Shown here piece by piece: positions 1 through 8,676 of a DNA stretch of 47,766 nucleotides. Position 1 is the first letter of the stretch. Each line of letters starts with the position of its first letter. The stretch spans positions 1-47,766 of the forward strand of contig DATGXG010000047.1 of assembly GCA_035299085.1 (NCBI GenBank), read 5' to 3'. The notes beneath the pieces are model-generated. The model saw nothing but the letters and a program-made list of their open reading frames with translations, did no database searches and had not been told where the DNA came from. The translations under genes and the position numbers were made by a program. This DNA is from Bacteroidales bacterium. Lineage in GTDB: Bacteria > Bacteroidota > Bacteroidia > Bacteroidales > UBA10428.

Positions 1-19
1 TGTCCAACCGGGGCGCTTT

Positions 20-136
20 CAATGAAGGAATGAAGGAATGAAGGAATGAAAGAATGAAGGAATGAAGGAATGAAGGAATGAAAGGAATGAAGGAATGAAA
101 GGAATGAAGGAATGAAAGAATGAAGAAATGAAGGAA
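20..136 (+). repeat. 8-bp tandem repeat (GGAATGAA) running into a start codon
   Basis: About fourteen units of the 8-mer GGAATGAA, with occasional 9-bp units, give ATG triplets at 22, 30, 38, 46, 54, 62, 70, 78, 87, 95, 104, 112, 120, 128 and 137. In an 8-bp unit each ATG opens ATG-AAG-GAA-TGA, and that TGA overlaps the next ATG. The tract is therefore a ladder of minimal start/stop units. Only from 128 does the frame stay open, because a 9-bp step follows, and it continues into the signal peptide of the next gene. Copy number could vary by strand slippage. Confidence 0.9.
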
Positions 137-1234
137 ATGCTGTCGATATGGCTGTTATTTGGGACGGTTTTGTTAACCAATGCCCAAGGTACTGATTCAT
201 GGCCGGTTTTCAGGGGGAATCGGAATCTTACCGGCTCCTCAGCCATACCGATTCCCAAATCAGCAAAGGTGGCGTGGGTTTCAAAAATGTCAAGTGGTAC
301 AAAATCCTCGGCGGTTATAGGCAACAACACGATATTCATCGGATCGGACAATGGTACGCTTTATTGCCTTTCGTTAACCGGCAAAGCAATGTGGACTTTT
401 AAAGTCGCCGATGCCATTGAAGCACCACCTATGTTTTACAACAACAACGTGTACTTTGGAACCATGGGCGGCGAAGTGTATTCATTGAACGCGGCAACAG
501 GCAAACAACGGTGGAAATATGCCACCGAAGGACAAATCTCAGGATCGCCCAGCTATTTCCTTTCGGGAAATGCCGTCAGGATCATTGTCGGAAGTTACGA
601 TTATTCATTGCATTGTATTGATGATGCCACCGGTAAGATGCTATGGAACTACACATCGGACAATTACATCAATTGTGCACCGGCAGTATCTTCAAATCTC
701 GCGGTTTTCGGTGGATGCGATGGATTCCTGCACGTGGTGGACCTTATAAAAGGCCAGCTCCGTCATAAGATCAACAGCGGCACCTATATTGCTTCTTCCT
801 GCGCCCTATCAGGAAACCAGGCATTTTTCGGGGATTATGACGGTGGTTTTTATTGTGTTGATTATGCAACAAAGAAAAAAGTCTGGGAGCAAACCGGTGG
901 ATCTTTCGTTGGTTCACCTGCTGTTTCAGAAAACAGGGTGGTAATTGGTTCTGAAAACCGGATTGTTTTCTGCTATAATAAAGCCGATGGCAAATTGCTC
1001 TGGCAATATAAAACGCTGGGTAAAATTGCAGGATCACCGGTGATATCCGGAAACCATGTGGTGATCACTTCGGGTGACGGAAGATTGTATGTGATCGACC
1101 TTTCAACAGGAAAACTGAGCTGGTCTTACGATATGGGCAGCCCTTCGGCCAGCACTCCTGCCATAGTCAAAGGACTGATGGTGGTTGCCGCACAGGACGG
1201 ACATGTTTTCGGATTTAACCTCAATTTGAAATGA
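128..1234 (+). CDS. Exported PQQ-type (WD/BamB-like) beta-propeller protein
   Basis: This 368-aa protein begins with a signal peptide (about residues 1-20, ending near TNAQ) and continues as a tandem of roughly 40-residue propeller repeats with the PQQ_2 pattern (G..Y.ld..tGk..W). The first repeat starts with the W-P-V-F-R-G signature seen in secreted beta-propellers of this group. No heme motif CxxCH or catalytic residue is visible, so a binding or scaffolding role outside the cytoplasm is more likely than dehydrogenase activity. The start sits in the last units of the 8-bp repeat; M4 (137) is an in-frame alternative. The stop overlaps the next start by 4 bp (ATGA), implying translational coupling to the GTPase. 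Two more propeller genes lie at 8677-9936 and 10622-11896. The exact ligand is unknown. Confidence 0.85.
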   Translation: MKEMLSIWLLFGTVLLTNAQGTDSWPVFRGNRNLTGSSAIPIPKSAKVAWVSKMSSGTKSSAVIGNNTIFIGSDNGTLYCLSLTGKAMWTFKVADAIEAPPMFYNNNVYFGTMGGEVYSLNAATGKQRWKYATEGQISGSPSYFLSGNAVRIIVGSYDYSLHCIDDATGKMLWNYTSDNYINCAPAVSSNLAVFGGCDGFLHVVDLIKGQLRHKINSGTYIASSCALSGNQAFFGDYDGGFYCVDYATKKKVWEQTGGSFVGSPAVSENRVVIGSENRIVFCYNKADGKLLWQYKTLGKIAGSPVISGNHVVITSGDGRLYVIDLSTGKLSWSYDMGSPSASTPAIVKGLMVVAAQDGHVFGFNLNLK

Positions 1235-2301
1235 CCAGGCTGATATTTGCAGGAGGATTCCTTGGCGCAGGCAAAACTTCCCTGCTTTTTGAAGCCACCG
1301 CTATTCTTAAAAAACGGGGATTGACAACAGGTTTAATCACAAACGACCAGGCGACCGACCTTGCCGATACCGTCCTTCTCGGACACCAGGATGTTACTGT
1401 GGCTGAGGTCGCCGGAAGCTGTTTTTGCTGCGATTTTAAAGGATTACGAAAGGCAATTGAGAAAACAGGCAAGCCCGAGGTAATCATTGCCGAACCAGTG
1501 GGAAGCTGCACCGATCTTTCCGCCACACTCATTAATCCTATCAGGGATATGATGAAAACCGACCTGTCGGTAGGGCCGCTGACTGTACTGGCTGATCCAG
1601 CCCGGTTAAAGGCTATTTTTGAAGAAGATGACGATGCCTTGCATCCAGCCGCTGCTTATATCATCAAAAAGCAACTTGAGGAAAGTGATATCATTGCGAT
1701 TTCTAAAACAGATCTTTATACCGAACGGGAGATTTCAGAGATTTCCGGATTACTCCAAAAGAATTTCCCTGAGAATGAAATCATAACCATCAGTTCAAAA
1801 ACCAACTCAGGCATAGAATCCTGGTTGGACTGTGTTCTCAGTCGCGACGATGCCGGGAAGCACATCCCCGATATTGATTATGACCGTTATGCACAAGGCG
1901 AGGCTGTGCTGGGGTGGCTGAATTGTTTGGCAAGCCTGTCAGGCAATAAAGTGAACTGGGACGATTTTACAGTGAGATTGATGAAGGCACTGGCCGGTGA
2001 ATTCGACAACAAGAAGCTGCATGTGGGTCATGTAAAAATCATTGTTGAGAACGGCGACCGGTATATTTCGGCAAACCTTACCGGAAAATCAGAAACCCTG
2101 ACGTCAAGATGGTCGGCTGGAACCGGTGATCGTGCCGAAATGATTTTGAATGCAAGGGTGGAAATGCCCCCGGAAGAATTGCAGAAGTTGTTTGTAAAGG
2201 AATTTGAATGGGTGGCTGGTGATACAGTAAAAGTTCATATAAATCGAATCCGGAGTATAAGCCCGGGGTATCCGAAACCCACCTATCGATATAAAAAGTA
2301 A
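1231..2301 (+). CDS. CobW/COG0523-family metallochaperone-type GTPase
   Basis: This 356-aa cytoplasmic P-loop GTPase has Walker A GAGKT at residues 12-16, the family metal-binding motif C-F-C-C at 64-67 (CxCC), a Walker B-type E-P-V-G at 88-91 and the guanine-specificity motif S-K-T-D at 158-161. COG0523 proteins use GTP hydrolysis to deliver metals such as zinc, cobalt or iron to client proteins. The C-terminal part (about 210-356) is not a clear CobW_C domain and may be lineage-specific. The ATG overlaps the stop of the upstream propeller gene, so the two are one operon. The metal and client cannot be told from sequence; no Zur-type operator was recognised. Confidence 0.85.
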   Translation: MTRLIFAGGFLGAGKTSLLFEATAILKKRGLTTGLITNDQATDLADTVLLGHQDVTVAEVAGSCFCCDFKGLRKAIEKTGKPEVIIAEPVGSCTDLSATLINPIRDMMKTDLSVGPLTVLADPARLKAIFEEDDDALHPAAAYIIKKQLEESDIIAISKTDLYTEREISEISGLLQKNFPENEIITISSKTNSGIESWLDCVLSRDDAGKHIPDIDYDRYAQGEAVLGWLNCLASLSGNKVNWDDFTVRLMKALAGEFDNKKLHVGHVKIIVENGDRYISANLTGKSETLTSRWSAGTGDRAEMILNARVEMPPEELQKLFVKEFEWVAGDTVKVHINRIRSISPGYPKPTYRYKK

Positions 2302-2318
2302 TGTGCTAATGTGCTAAT

Positions 2319-3641
2319 ATGAAAATAATTCACATCATACCCGGATCAGGGGGCAGTTTCTACTGCGGGAACTGCCTGCGTGACAGCAAATATTTTGACG
2401 CCCTTCGAAAAATGGGACACGATGTCATTAAAGTGCCCATGTACCTTCCCATTTTTTCGGATGAACATGATATATCCGATGTACCTGTATTTTACGGGGC
2501 CATCAGCATTTACCTGAAACAACTATATCCTGTTTTTGAAAAAGCGCCGGCATGGTTCGACAGGTTGTTGAATTCAAAACCTATGCTCAGGCTGGCAGCT
2601 TCGATGGCCGGAAGTACAAGGGCTAAAGGCTTGGAAGAAATGACCATTTCGATGCTCGAAGGCGAAAAAGGAAAGCAGCATGAGGAACTCGAAAAAATGA
2701 CTGACTGGATGCGGGATCATTTCAAACCGGATGTGGTACACCTGTCGAATGCTTTATTGCTGGGACTGGCAAAAAGACTTAAAGAAAAGCTGCAGGTGCC
2801 TGTTGTGTGCACGCTGCAGGACGAAGATGTTTGGGTTGATGTGATGACCGATCAAAGTCGGAAAACGGTATGGAACCTGATGGCCGAAAATTCAGCACAT
2901 GTTGATCTTTTTGTATCGGTTAGCCGCTATTTTGCTGAAGTGGTAATGCAAAAAATGAGCCTGTCGCCTGAGAAAATATCCACCATTCACATCGGCGTTG
3001 ACCCCGATGATTATATCTATCGTAACGTGGCAGATAAAAAACGGAATATAGGTTATCTCTCAAGAATGTGTCACGAGAATGGAATGGACATACTCGCAGA
3101 CGCCTTTATTTTGCTTAAAAGACTACCCGGTTATGAGGATGTAAACCTCATATTAACAGGTGGACATACGGGTGATGATAAGGTTTTTCTGAAGGAAATT
3201 CAAAAAAAGATAAACCGGAACCGGTTAAATGAGCATGTGGATTTTCATAAGGAATTTGAAGGGGAAGGACGCCGGAAGTTTTTTGAAAAAACAACCCTGT
3301 TATGTGTTCCTGTGCGCAATGGTGAAGCATTCGGAATATATATAGCCGAATCCATGGCATCGGGAATACCGGTTGTTCAGCCAGCTTTGGGAGCGTTTCC
3401 TGAAATAATACAGAAGACCGGCGGCGGAATCATTTATAAGGAAAATACTCCGGAAGCGTTGATGTCAGCTTTGAAACAGTTGCTGGATAACCCGGATCAA
3501 TTGCGCCGATTGAGCGACGACGCCAGGAAAGGGGCGGAAATGTATTTGAATATCAATGAACTGGCTAAGGAATTGGTAGGGGTTTATGAGGAATTGGCCA
3601 ACAACATGCCGTCATTGCGAACACCGGTTCCTACGGTGTGA
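2319..3641 (+). CDS. Family 4 (GT-B) glycosyltransferase
   Basis: This 440-aa protein has the GT-B layout. The N-terminal acceptor half opens with an I-I-P-G-S-G-G loop and a C-G-N-C-L-R-D motif near residues 16-22. The C-terminal half carries the GT4 E-x7-E signature, E-A-F-G-I-Y-I-A-E, followed by S-M-A-S-G-I-P-V-V. Such enzymes transfer a sugar from a nucleotide-sugar to a glycan or lipid; donor and acceptor are unknown. It follows the GTPase after 17 bp containing a short direct repeat (GTGCTAAT twice). The last ten residues (from PSLRT) and the stop codon are encoded by the left arm of a palindromic repeat, so the native C-terminus may have been rewritten by repeat insertion. Confidence 0.85.
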   Translation: MKIIHIIPGSGGSFYCGNCLRDSKYFDALRKMGHDVIKVPMYLPIFSDEHDISDVPVFYGAISIYLKQLYPVFEKAPAWFDRLLNSKPMLRLAASMAGSTRAKGLEEMTISMLEGEKGKQHEELEKMTDWMRDHFKPDVVHLSNALLLGLAKRLKEKLQVPVVCTLQDEDVWVDVMTDQSRKTVWNLMAENSAHVDLFVSVSRYFAEVVMQKMSLSPEKISTIHIGVDPDDYIYRNVADKKRNIGYLSRMCHENGMDILADAFILLKRLPGYEDVNLILTGGHTGDDKVFLKEIQKKINRNRLNEHVDFHKEFEGEGRRKFFEKTTLLCVPVRNGEAFGIYIAESMASGIPVVQPALGAFPEIIQKTGGGIIYKENTPEALMSALKQLLDNPDQLRRLSDDARKGAEMYLNINELAKELVGVYEELANNMPSLRTPVPTV

Positions 3642-3741
3642 AGCAATCTGCCAGCAAAGGAAGACCGTCATTCGAAGCTCAACGCTCTGCCTGTTCGGGC
3701 AGATTGCTTCTGACCGCAGGAATCGGTCATCGCAATGACGG
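3609..3741. repeat. Palindromic (REP/MITE-like) element with nested hairpins
   Basis: Two 44-nt arms in inverted orientation (3609-3652 and 3698-3741) flank a 45-nt centre. Each arm is a 12-nt box (CCGTCATTGCGA), a 19-nt small hairpin and a 13-nt box (GAAGCAATCTGCC). The boxes are identical between arms. The small hairpins differ but remain paired: ACACCG/CGGTGT at 3621-3639 and TGACCG/CGGTCA at 3711-3729, each with a 7-nt loop. The element covers the 3' end of the glycosyltransferase and lies between convergent genes, where it could act as a bidirectional terminator. Confidence 0.85.
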
Positions 3742-3747
3742 CTTGAA

Positions 3748-6700
3748 TTATTCATTCCTCAACGCCTGTATTAACGGTTTTTTCAATGTGCTTTTCAGCG
3801 GAAAATAAATCCATATCACCCCGCTGATAAAGATTCCCAAAGTAAGTACTGCAATATATCCGCCCTGCAGATCAAACAACGGGGATAACAGCGATGGCAG
3901 GATTGCCAGGAAAGCCGCCACAAGGCCTGTTCCCCACCCTGTTACAAGCAGGAACAAATTTTCAATAAATACCATCCTGAAAATGAGTCGACGACCGTAA
4001 CCCAGAGCCATCATAAGTGCTAATTCACGACGTCGTTCATGCACATTGCGAAGCAGAACAATACCGAGTCCGATTGTGCCGATAATGAAGCCAAGTCCGC
4101 TTAGGGCCATAAAAACCGACAGGTACGTATTTTCAACGCTGTTAAATTCAGCCAGACGTTGACTTGCGGGAATTATATCAATTCCGTAATCGGCAAGACT
4201 TTGCGACAATATCCCGGCCAGGCTCTCCTGTTTAGACAGAGGCCCGTCAGCCATCATTACCTGTGTTCCGCCCGATGACGGAAAGAGTTTACGGAATACC
4301 CTGTCTGATATAAGGATGTGACCCTGAAATATTGAATTGTTCACAGAACCTGCCAGTACCAGGCCGATTTTTTTTCCTGATTCACTGATATAAAAAAGCG
4401 TATCACCCGTTTTCCTTTTCAGGCTGTATTGCAGCACAGTCTGGTCGGCAAATGCGGGAAAAGTACTGTCATTCAGATACCTTTCGAGTTCAAGCCATGG
4501 ATGTTCCTTATTCCCGTATGGTGAATGAGAAAATGAAAATGCCCCGACAGAGTCAAAGGCGGACGGGTTTATTCCCAGGATGGCAGGATGCTGTGCCTGG
4601 TTAAGGTTCAGGCAACTGGCGTTATCACCCGACAGTTTTTCAAACTGCAGGAATTTAATGCCTTCAAGGTCGTCAGGATTTTCAGTAATCAGTCTTTCTT
4701 TTCCGGTGCTGTCGTTCAGATCGAATAACACGGGACTCATCGTTTCGGCCCACAGTAAATATCCGCCTGTTCCTGATTTTCTTATTTGTTCGGTTCCATA
4801 GAAAGTTTTCCTGTAGGCACCGGTGAGAACAATTGTAAAAGTTCCGAGAGCCAACAGGATGATAACGGCTAGACTCCTGCTCTTGTTTCGCTTTACGTTA
4901 CTGATGGCTAGTTGTGTAACCGACATCGCGGGCAGGTTCCGGTTGTTCTTTTTTCTCCGCAGATGAGGATAATCCGGTGCAATGCCTTTCAATGAAGTAA
5001 CCAGAGACTGTTTCAGCTTACGCATTGTAACAAATGCCACCGGAACCACTGCAAACAGAGTGCTGGTAAGAATACCCAAAATTAATGTACTTCCTTTCAC
5101 ATGAACGGTCAGCACATTCATTCTCACCATATCCTGCCAGATGGTGTTAATGGCTTCAATCAAAGCCTTATTATAAAATATTCCCACAAGTGCCCCGACA
5201 GTGCTTCCCGATAGGATTACGAAACTTGCCTCAACCATTCTCATTCCCGTAATTCTTTTTTGGCTGTAACCTAACGCTGACAGCAGGGCCGTTTCAGCTG
5301 ACCTTCTATCGAAATGGAGTGAAAAGAGAAGTACGCTTAACAACAAACCGGCCGCAATGACGATGAAGCTCATTCCGAGAAACAGTTCCGTGAAATTGAC
5401 TGAGTTTTCCGTTGCATTCATACTTTCTTTTCTAACCTGTACGATTTGTATTCCCAAATCTGAGGGCTTTATACTGCTTAGTAACAGGGACGTCAAACGG
5501 GTTGCCGGGACATACGCTTCGCGGAATCTCAATGCCGTAGCGGAACCAAAGGAATTCCTCCACATTTTTAAGCCCTGCAAAGAAGACAAAATGACTTTTG
5601 GTGTACCCCTGTAATCATCCCAGTACTTTTCATCCTTATCGCGGATTCTTTCCATATCGATGGGTACACCGGCATCCCAGTCACTGCAATTGCCGGCCTC
5701 CGAGAGACCCGGAAATTTGGGCATTAGTGTACTGTCGGCCCCGTTATCGTTTTCTACAATTTCTTTTATAAGGAATTGCTGAGTGGTTTCATGGAGCGTG
5801 CGCCTGGGACCGATTTGATACCAGGTCAACCTGACCGAATCACCCTTTAAAACACCCAGGTCGTCGGCGGTCCACCGGTTCACCAGTACTTCATTCTCAT
5901 TCAGTTTACTTCCTGAAATGGCGGAGGAAACTGCGGAAGCAAAAGAGTATGGTGTATGGTTCCCATGCGAGGCAATGTCATTTATAAGGTAGGTGAGAAT
6001 TTCCTCGTTGGGTATCCCGGCTTTTTTAACTGTATACTGAACAATAGTATCAATAAAAATCCGGTCGGATACCACATCGTAATCCTGGCCTTTATTCCGT
6101 AATTTAAGTGACAACCCCATATCCTTTAGGGTCCATACCCGGTTTATGGATTCACTGATCACCTTATTATTTATAGGATTACGGCCTTGTGAAATCAGCA
6201 GGATATTAGCCAATCCGGGCAGATTCATTTTATCTCCCAGCACGTCAACGGATGTGAATACATTAAATACAGCAGACTGGCTGTTGGACAGATTGAAACC
6301 GCCTGCCTGGTCATCGCTGATTATTGATTTTACCGTGAGCCTGATGGCCACACTGGGGGCAGGTTCTCTTGAAAAGGGAGCGTTTACAGGTATCATGGAA
6401 GCACTCTGAACCCTGATGATAAGGTCATCACCTACCTTTAAATTCAACCGGTTTGCTGTGTTGGTGTTTACAAGGGCTTCATCACCGGTAAGGCCGGGTA
6501 AAGGCATTGATGATATGGAATTGAACGAACCGTCAATGCCCAGTATCATGGCCTGGTTAACGCGGGCATCGTTTTCAGGATTGAGGGCTATACCTTTCAG
6601 CATGAGCATTGGTGAAACGGGGCACTGAAGATCGTTGTTAAGATTCAAAGCAAGTTTACTCTCCATGAATCTCGATCCTCCGATAACCGCATAACTGGTT

Positions 6701-6867
6701 TTACCAAGCCGTTTATCAACCATTCGTTCAAGGCTGAACTGAATGGAATCGCCTATAATCAGCGCACCCGTCAAAACCGCCGCACTGACAACCATTCCCA
6801 GGAAGAGACCTGCATGTTGTTTCCTGTAAAAAAACAGGCTTCGGACAATGAATTTCAACGGATTCAT
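3748..6867 (-). CDS. ABC transporter permease with two FtsX modules
   Basis: This 1039-aa membrane protein has duplicated architecture. It has an N-terminal transmembrane helix near residues 18-38, a large extracytoplasmic MacB_PCD-like region, a first FtsX core around 500-630 (A-L-L-S-A-L-G-Y-S), a further helix near 690-710, a second extracytoplasmic part, and a final FtsX core around 910-1035 (E-L-A-L-M-M-A-L-G-Y-G). Proteins of this type work with a LolD/MacB-like ATPase in lipoprotein release, efflux or cell-envelope mechanotransmission. It is the last gene of a minus-strand operon, 3 bp after the COG0701 permease, and the operon's ATPase is the natural partner. The substrate is unknown. 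It is convergent with the glycosyltransferase across the palindromic element. Confidence 0.85.
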   Translation of the reverse strand: MNPLKFIVRSLFFYRKQHAGLFLGMVVSAAVLTGALIIGDSIQFSLERMVDKRLGKTSYAVIGGSRFMESKLALNLNNDLQCPVSPMLMLKGIALNPENDARVNQAMILGIDGSFNSISSMPLPGLTGDEALVNTNTANRLNLKVGDDLIIRVQSASMIPVNAPFSREPAPSVAIRLTVKSIISDDQAGGFNLSNSQSAVFNVFTSVDVLGDKMNLPGLANILLISQGRNPINNKVISESINRVWTLKDMGLSLKLRNKGQDYDVVSDRIFIDTIVQYTVKKAGIPNEEILTYLINDIASHGNHTPYSFASAVSSAISGSKLNENEVLVNRWTADDLGVLKGDSVRLTWYQIGPRRTLHETTQQFLIKEIVENDNGADSTLMPKFPGLSEAGNCSDWDAGVPIDMERIRDKDEKYWDDYRGTPKVILSSLQGLKMWRNSFGSATALRFREAYVPATRLTSLLLSSIKPSDLGIQIVQVRKESMNATENSVNFTELFLGMSFIVIAAGLLLSVLLFSLHFDRRSAETALLSALGYSQKRITGMRMVEASFVILSGSTVGALVGIFYNKALIEAINTIWQDMVRMNVLTVHVKGSTLILGILTSTLFAVVPVAFVTMRKLKQSLVTSLKGIAPDYPHLRRKKNNRNLPAMSVTQLAISNVKRNKSRSLAVIILLALGTFTIVLTGAYRKTFYGTEQIRKSGTGGYLLWAETMSPVLFDLNDSTGKERLITENPDDLEGIKFLQFEKLSGDNASCLNLNQAQHPAILGINPSAFDSVGAFSFSHSPYGNKEHPWLELERYLNDSTFPAFADQTVLQYSLKRKTGDTLFYISESGKKIGLVLAGSVNNSIFQGHILISDRVFRKLFPSSGGTQVMMADGPLSKQESLAGILSQSLADYGIDIIPASQRLAEFNSVENTYLSVFMALSGLGFIIGTIGLGIVLLRNVHERRRELALMMALGYGRRLIFRMVFIENLFLLVTGWGTGLVAAFLAILPSLLSPLFDLQGGYIAVLTLGIFISGVIWIYFPLKSTLKKPLIQALRNE

Positions 6868-6870
6868 ATT

Positions 6871-7899
6871 CTACAAAAGCCAGTTGAATAAATAACCCAT
6901 ACTTACTATACCCAGGAAAACGATTGCGATAAATACAAGGATTAACCGGGTGTTTATGATTTTCCTGAGCATAATGAACTCCGGCAGACTCAGGGCTGCA
7001 ATCGACATAATAAATGTCATAGCGGTTCCTGTTGAAATACCGTGATCGGTAAGTGCAAATGCAACGGGAACCACGGCAGCAGAACAGGCATAAAGTGGAA
7101 TGCCGGCTAAGGCGGCAAGAGGAATATTATACCAGTTTGCACCTGAAAGAACATTCTTTAGCCAGTTTTCAGGGACATAACCATGCAGTAAAGCGCCTGT
7201 AATCATACCGGCAAGTACAAAAATCCATATGCGCCCGACTGTTTTCTTAATCGAAATAAAAGCTACTGTGAACCGGTCATTCAATGTCATCGGAAAATGT
7301 TCAGGAATTTTTTCATTCCGGAAAGTCAACAGCCAGGCGGGTAAAAACCGTTCCATATTGAGTCTGCCTATCAGCAGTCCTGATGCAATCGCTATGATCA
7401 GCCCGAATAACAGATACAGAAGCATGACTTTTATGCCGAATAAACCAGCGAGCATAATGAGGATGATTTCATTTACCAGCGGCGAAGCGATCAGAAAGGT
7501 GAAGGTTGTTCCAAGGGGAATGCCGGCTTCAAGAAATCCAATAAATGCAGGAACGGCTGAGCAGGAGCAGAATGGGGTAATCACTCCGGCCAATCCTGCC
7601 AGTATCGCAGATACAAATGGATTTCTGTCCTGTACGAATTTCTTTACTTTATAAGCCGGCAGCCAGGTGCGGACAAGTGACAGAATAAAGATCAGCATGA
7701 AAAGCAATAATGAGATTTTGAGAAAGGTGGAAATGAAAAAATGTATGGTGCTAGCGGTCGGTTGCGACAGATGTATAAAGCGATATACCAGGGTGACTGC
7801 TATTTCATTTCTGAACCAGAACACCATCAGCCAGCAGGGAAAAATCAGCAACACTGCATTTATAGCGGAAAGCGAAGATGTTGTTTTCAGTTTTTCCAC
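6871..7899 (-). CDS. COG0701 (ArsP/YraQ-like, DUF318) permease
   Basis: This 342-aa polytopic membrane protein has about eight to ten hydrophobic segments. The first conserved block is T-P-F-C-S-C-S-A-V-P near residue 110, followed by a glycine-rich segment and S-P-L-V-N-E; the second is Y-A-C-S-A-A-V-V-P near 270. Paired Cys/Ser-Pro blocks like these mark the PF03773 permease family, whose characterised members include ArsP, an exporter of trivalent organoarsenicals; most relatives have no known substrate. It lies between an ABC ATPase (13-bp overlap with the ATPase 3' end) and an FtsX permease (3-bp gap), so it is cotranscribed with them. No arsR-type regulator is nearby, so an arsenic role is not supported by context. 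Confidence 0.8.
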   Translation of the reverse strand: MEKLKTTSSLSAINAVLLIFPCWLMVFWFRNEIAVTLVYRFIHLSQPTASTIHFFISTFLKISLLLFMLIFILSLVRTWLPAYKVKKFVQDRNPFVSAILAGLAGVITPFCSCSAVPAFIGFLEAGIPLGTTFTFLIASPLVNEIILIMLAGLFGIKVMLLYLLFGLIIAIASGLLIGRLNMERFLPAWLLTFRNEKIPEHFPMTLNDRFTVAFISIKKTVGRIWIFVLAGMITGALLHGYVPENWLKNVLSGANWYNIPLAALAGIPLYACSAAVVPVAFALTDHGISTGTAMTFIMSIAALSLPEFIMLRKIINTRLILVFIAIVFLGIVSMGYLFNWLL

Positions 7900-8573
7900 G
7901 TGCCGTTTTCTGAGATTTTACCATTTACGAGCCTGTAGGTTTTGTCCATGAGGTCCGCCAGGTCAGGTGAATGTGTGACCGTAATGAGTGTAAAAGTCCT
8001 TTCAGTTCTGAGCCTGATCAGCATTTCACCCAATGATGCGGCCGAGTCATGGTCAAGTGAGCCGGTGGGTTCATCGCACAGCAGCAGTTCAGGATCATTG
8101 ATCAGGGCCCTTATAACCGCTGCACGCTGACATTCACCCACCGACATTTCTCCCGGGAGCCGGTTGATTTTGTCGGACAAACCAACAAAGTCGAGCATCT
8201 GCAGGGCCTTTTCGGGTGCCAGTTTCTGACAGTTCTTACCCCGGGGAATAACCGGAAGCAATACATTTTCAAGGGTTGTAAGCTGTGGCAAAAGAAGGTG
8301 GGTTTGAAAAACAAAGCCTATTTTGATGTTTCTCAGCTCAACCAGTTCGTTTGCCGGCAAATCCCGGGTTGATTTCCCGTTGATCCGCACTTCACCGGTA
8401 GTCGGAAAGTCAAGGGTTCCCATCATATTCAGCAAGGTGCTTTTGCCGGATCCCGATGGTCCGACAATGGCCAGCGAACTTCCTTCATCGAGCGTAAGGG
8501 TTATATTGTCCAATACGGGCCGGTTACCTTCGTATTGTTTGGTGATGCGGTCTAATTCAAGCTGCATAAACAA
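7887..8573 (-). CDS. ABC transporter ATP-binding protein (LolD/MacB type)
   Basis: This 228-aa cytoplasmic ATPase is complete. Walker A is G-P-S-G-S-G-K-S at residues 38-45, Q-loop Q90, a divergent signature S-V-G-E-C-Q at 144-149 in place of LSGGQ, Walker B L-L-L-C-D-E-P at 163-169 and the switch His at 201. Length and motif spacing fit the LolD/FtsE/MacB class that energises FtsX-type permeases. It is the first gene of the operon and presumably drives the FtsX permease encoded two genes downstream. The translation may start at M1 or at M3 (MQLELD); the latter gives the more usual N-terminus. The signature Cys replacing Gly/Gln is unusual. Confidence 0.88.
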   Translation of the reverse strand: MFMQLELDRITKQYEGNRPVLDNITLTLDEGSSLAIVGPSGSGKSTLLNMMGTLDFPTTGEVRINGKSTRDLPANELVELRNIKIGFVFQTHLLLPQLTTLENVLLPVIPRGKNCQKLAPEKALQMLDFVGLSDKINRLPGEMSVGECQRAAVIRALINDPELLLCDEPTGSLDHDSAASLGEMLIRLRTERTFTLITVTHSPDLADLMDKTYRLVNGKISENGTWKN

Positions 8574-8676
8574 TTAATATCTAATCCTGACAATATTATG
8601 AAATTGTTAGCAAAAAAGCAGCCGGACGCAATGTATGATAAAGCGATGCCTTAAAGAAACGGTATGATTTGTATGA

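Noticed and set aside
19..351. Minus-strand frame through the 8-bp repeat (repetitive Phe/Ile/Pro/Ser/His)
   Set aside because: The composition only reflects the complement of the repeat, and it overlaps the well-supported propeller gene.
5357..5614. Plus-strand frames inside the FtsX permease gene
   Set aside because: They lie antisense to a conserved coding region and show no domain or ribosome-binding sequence of their own.
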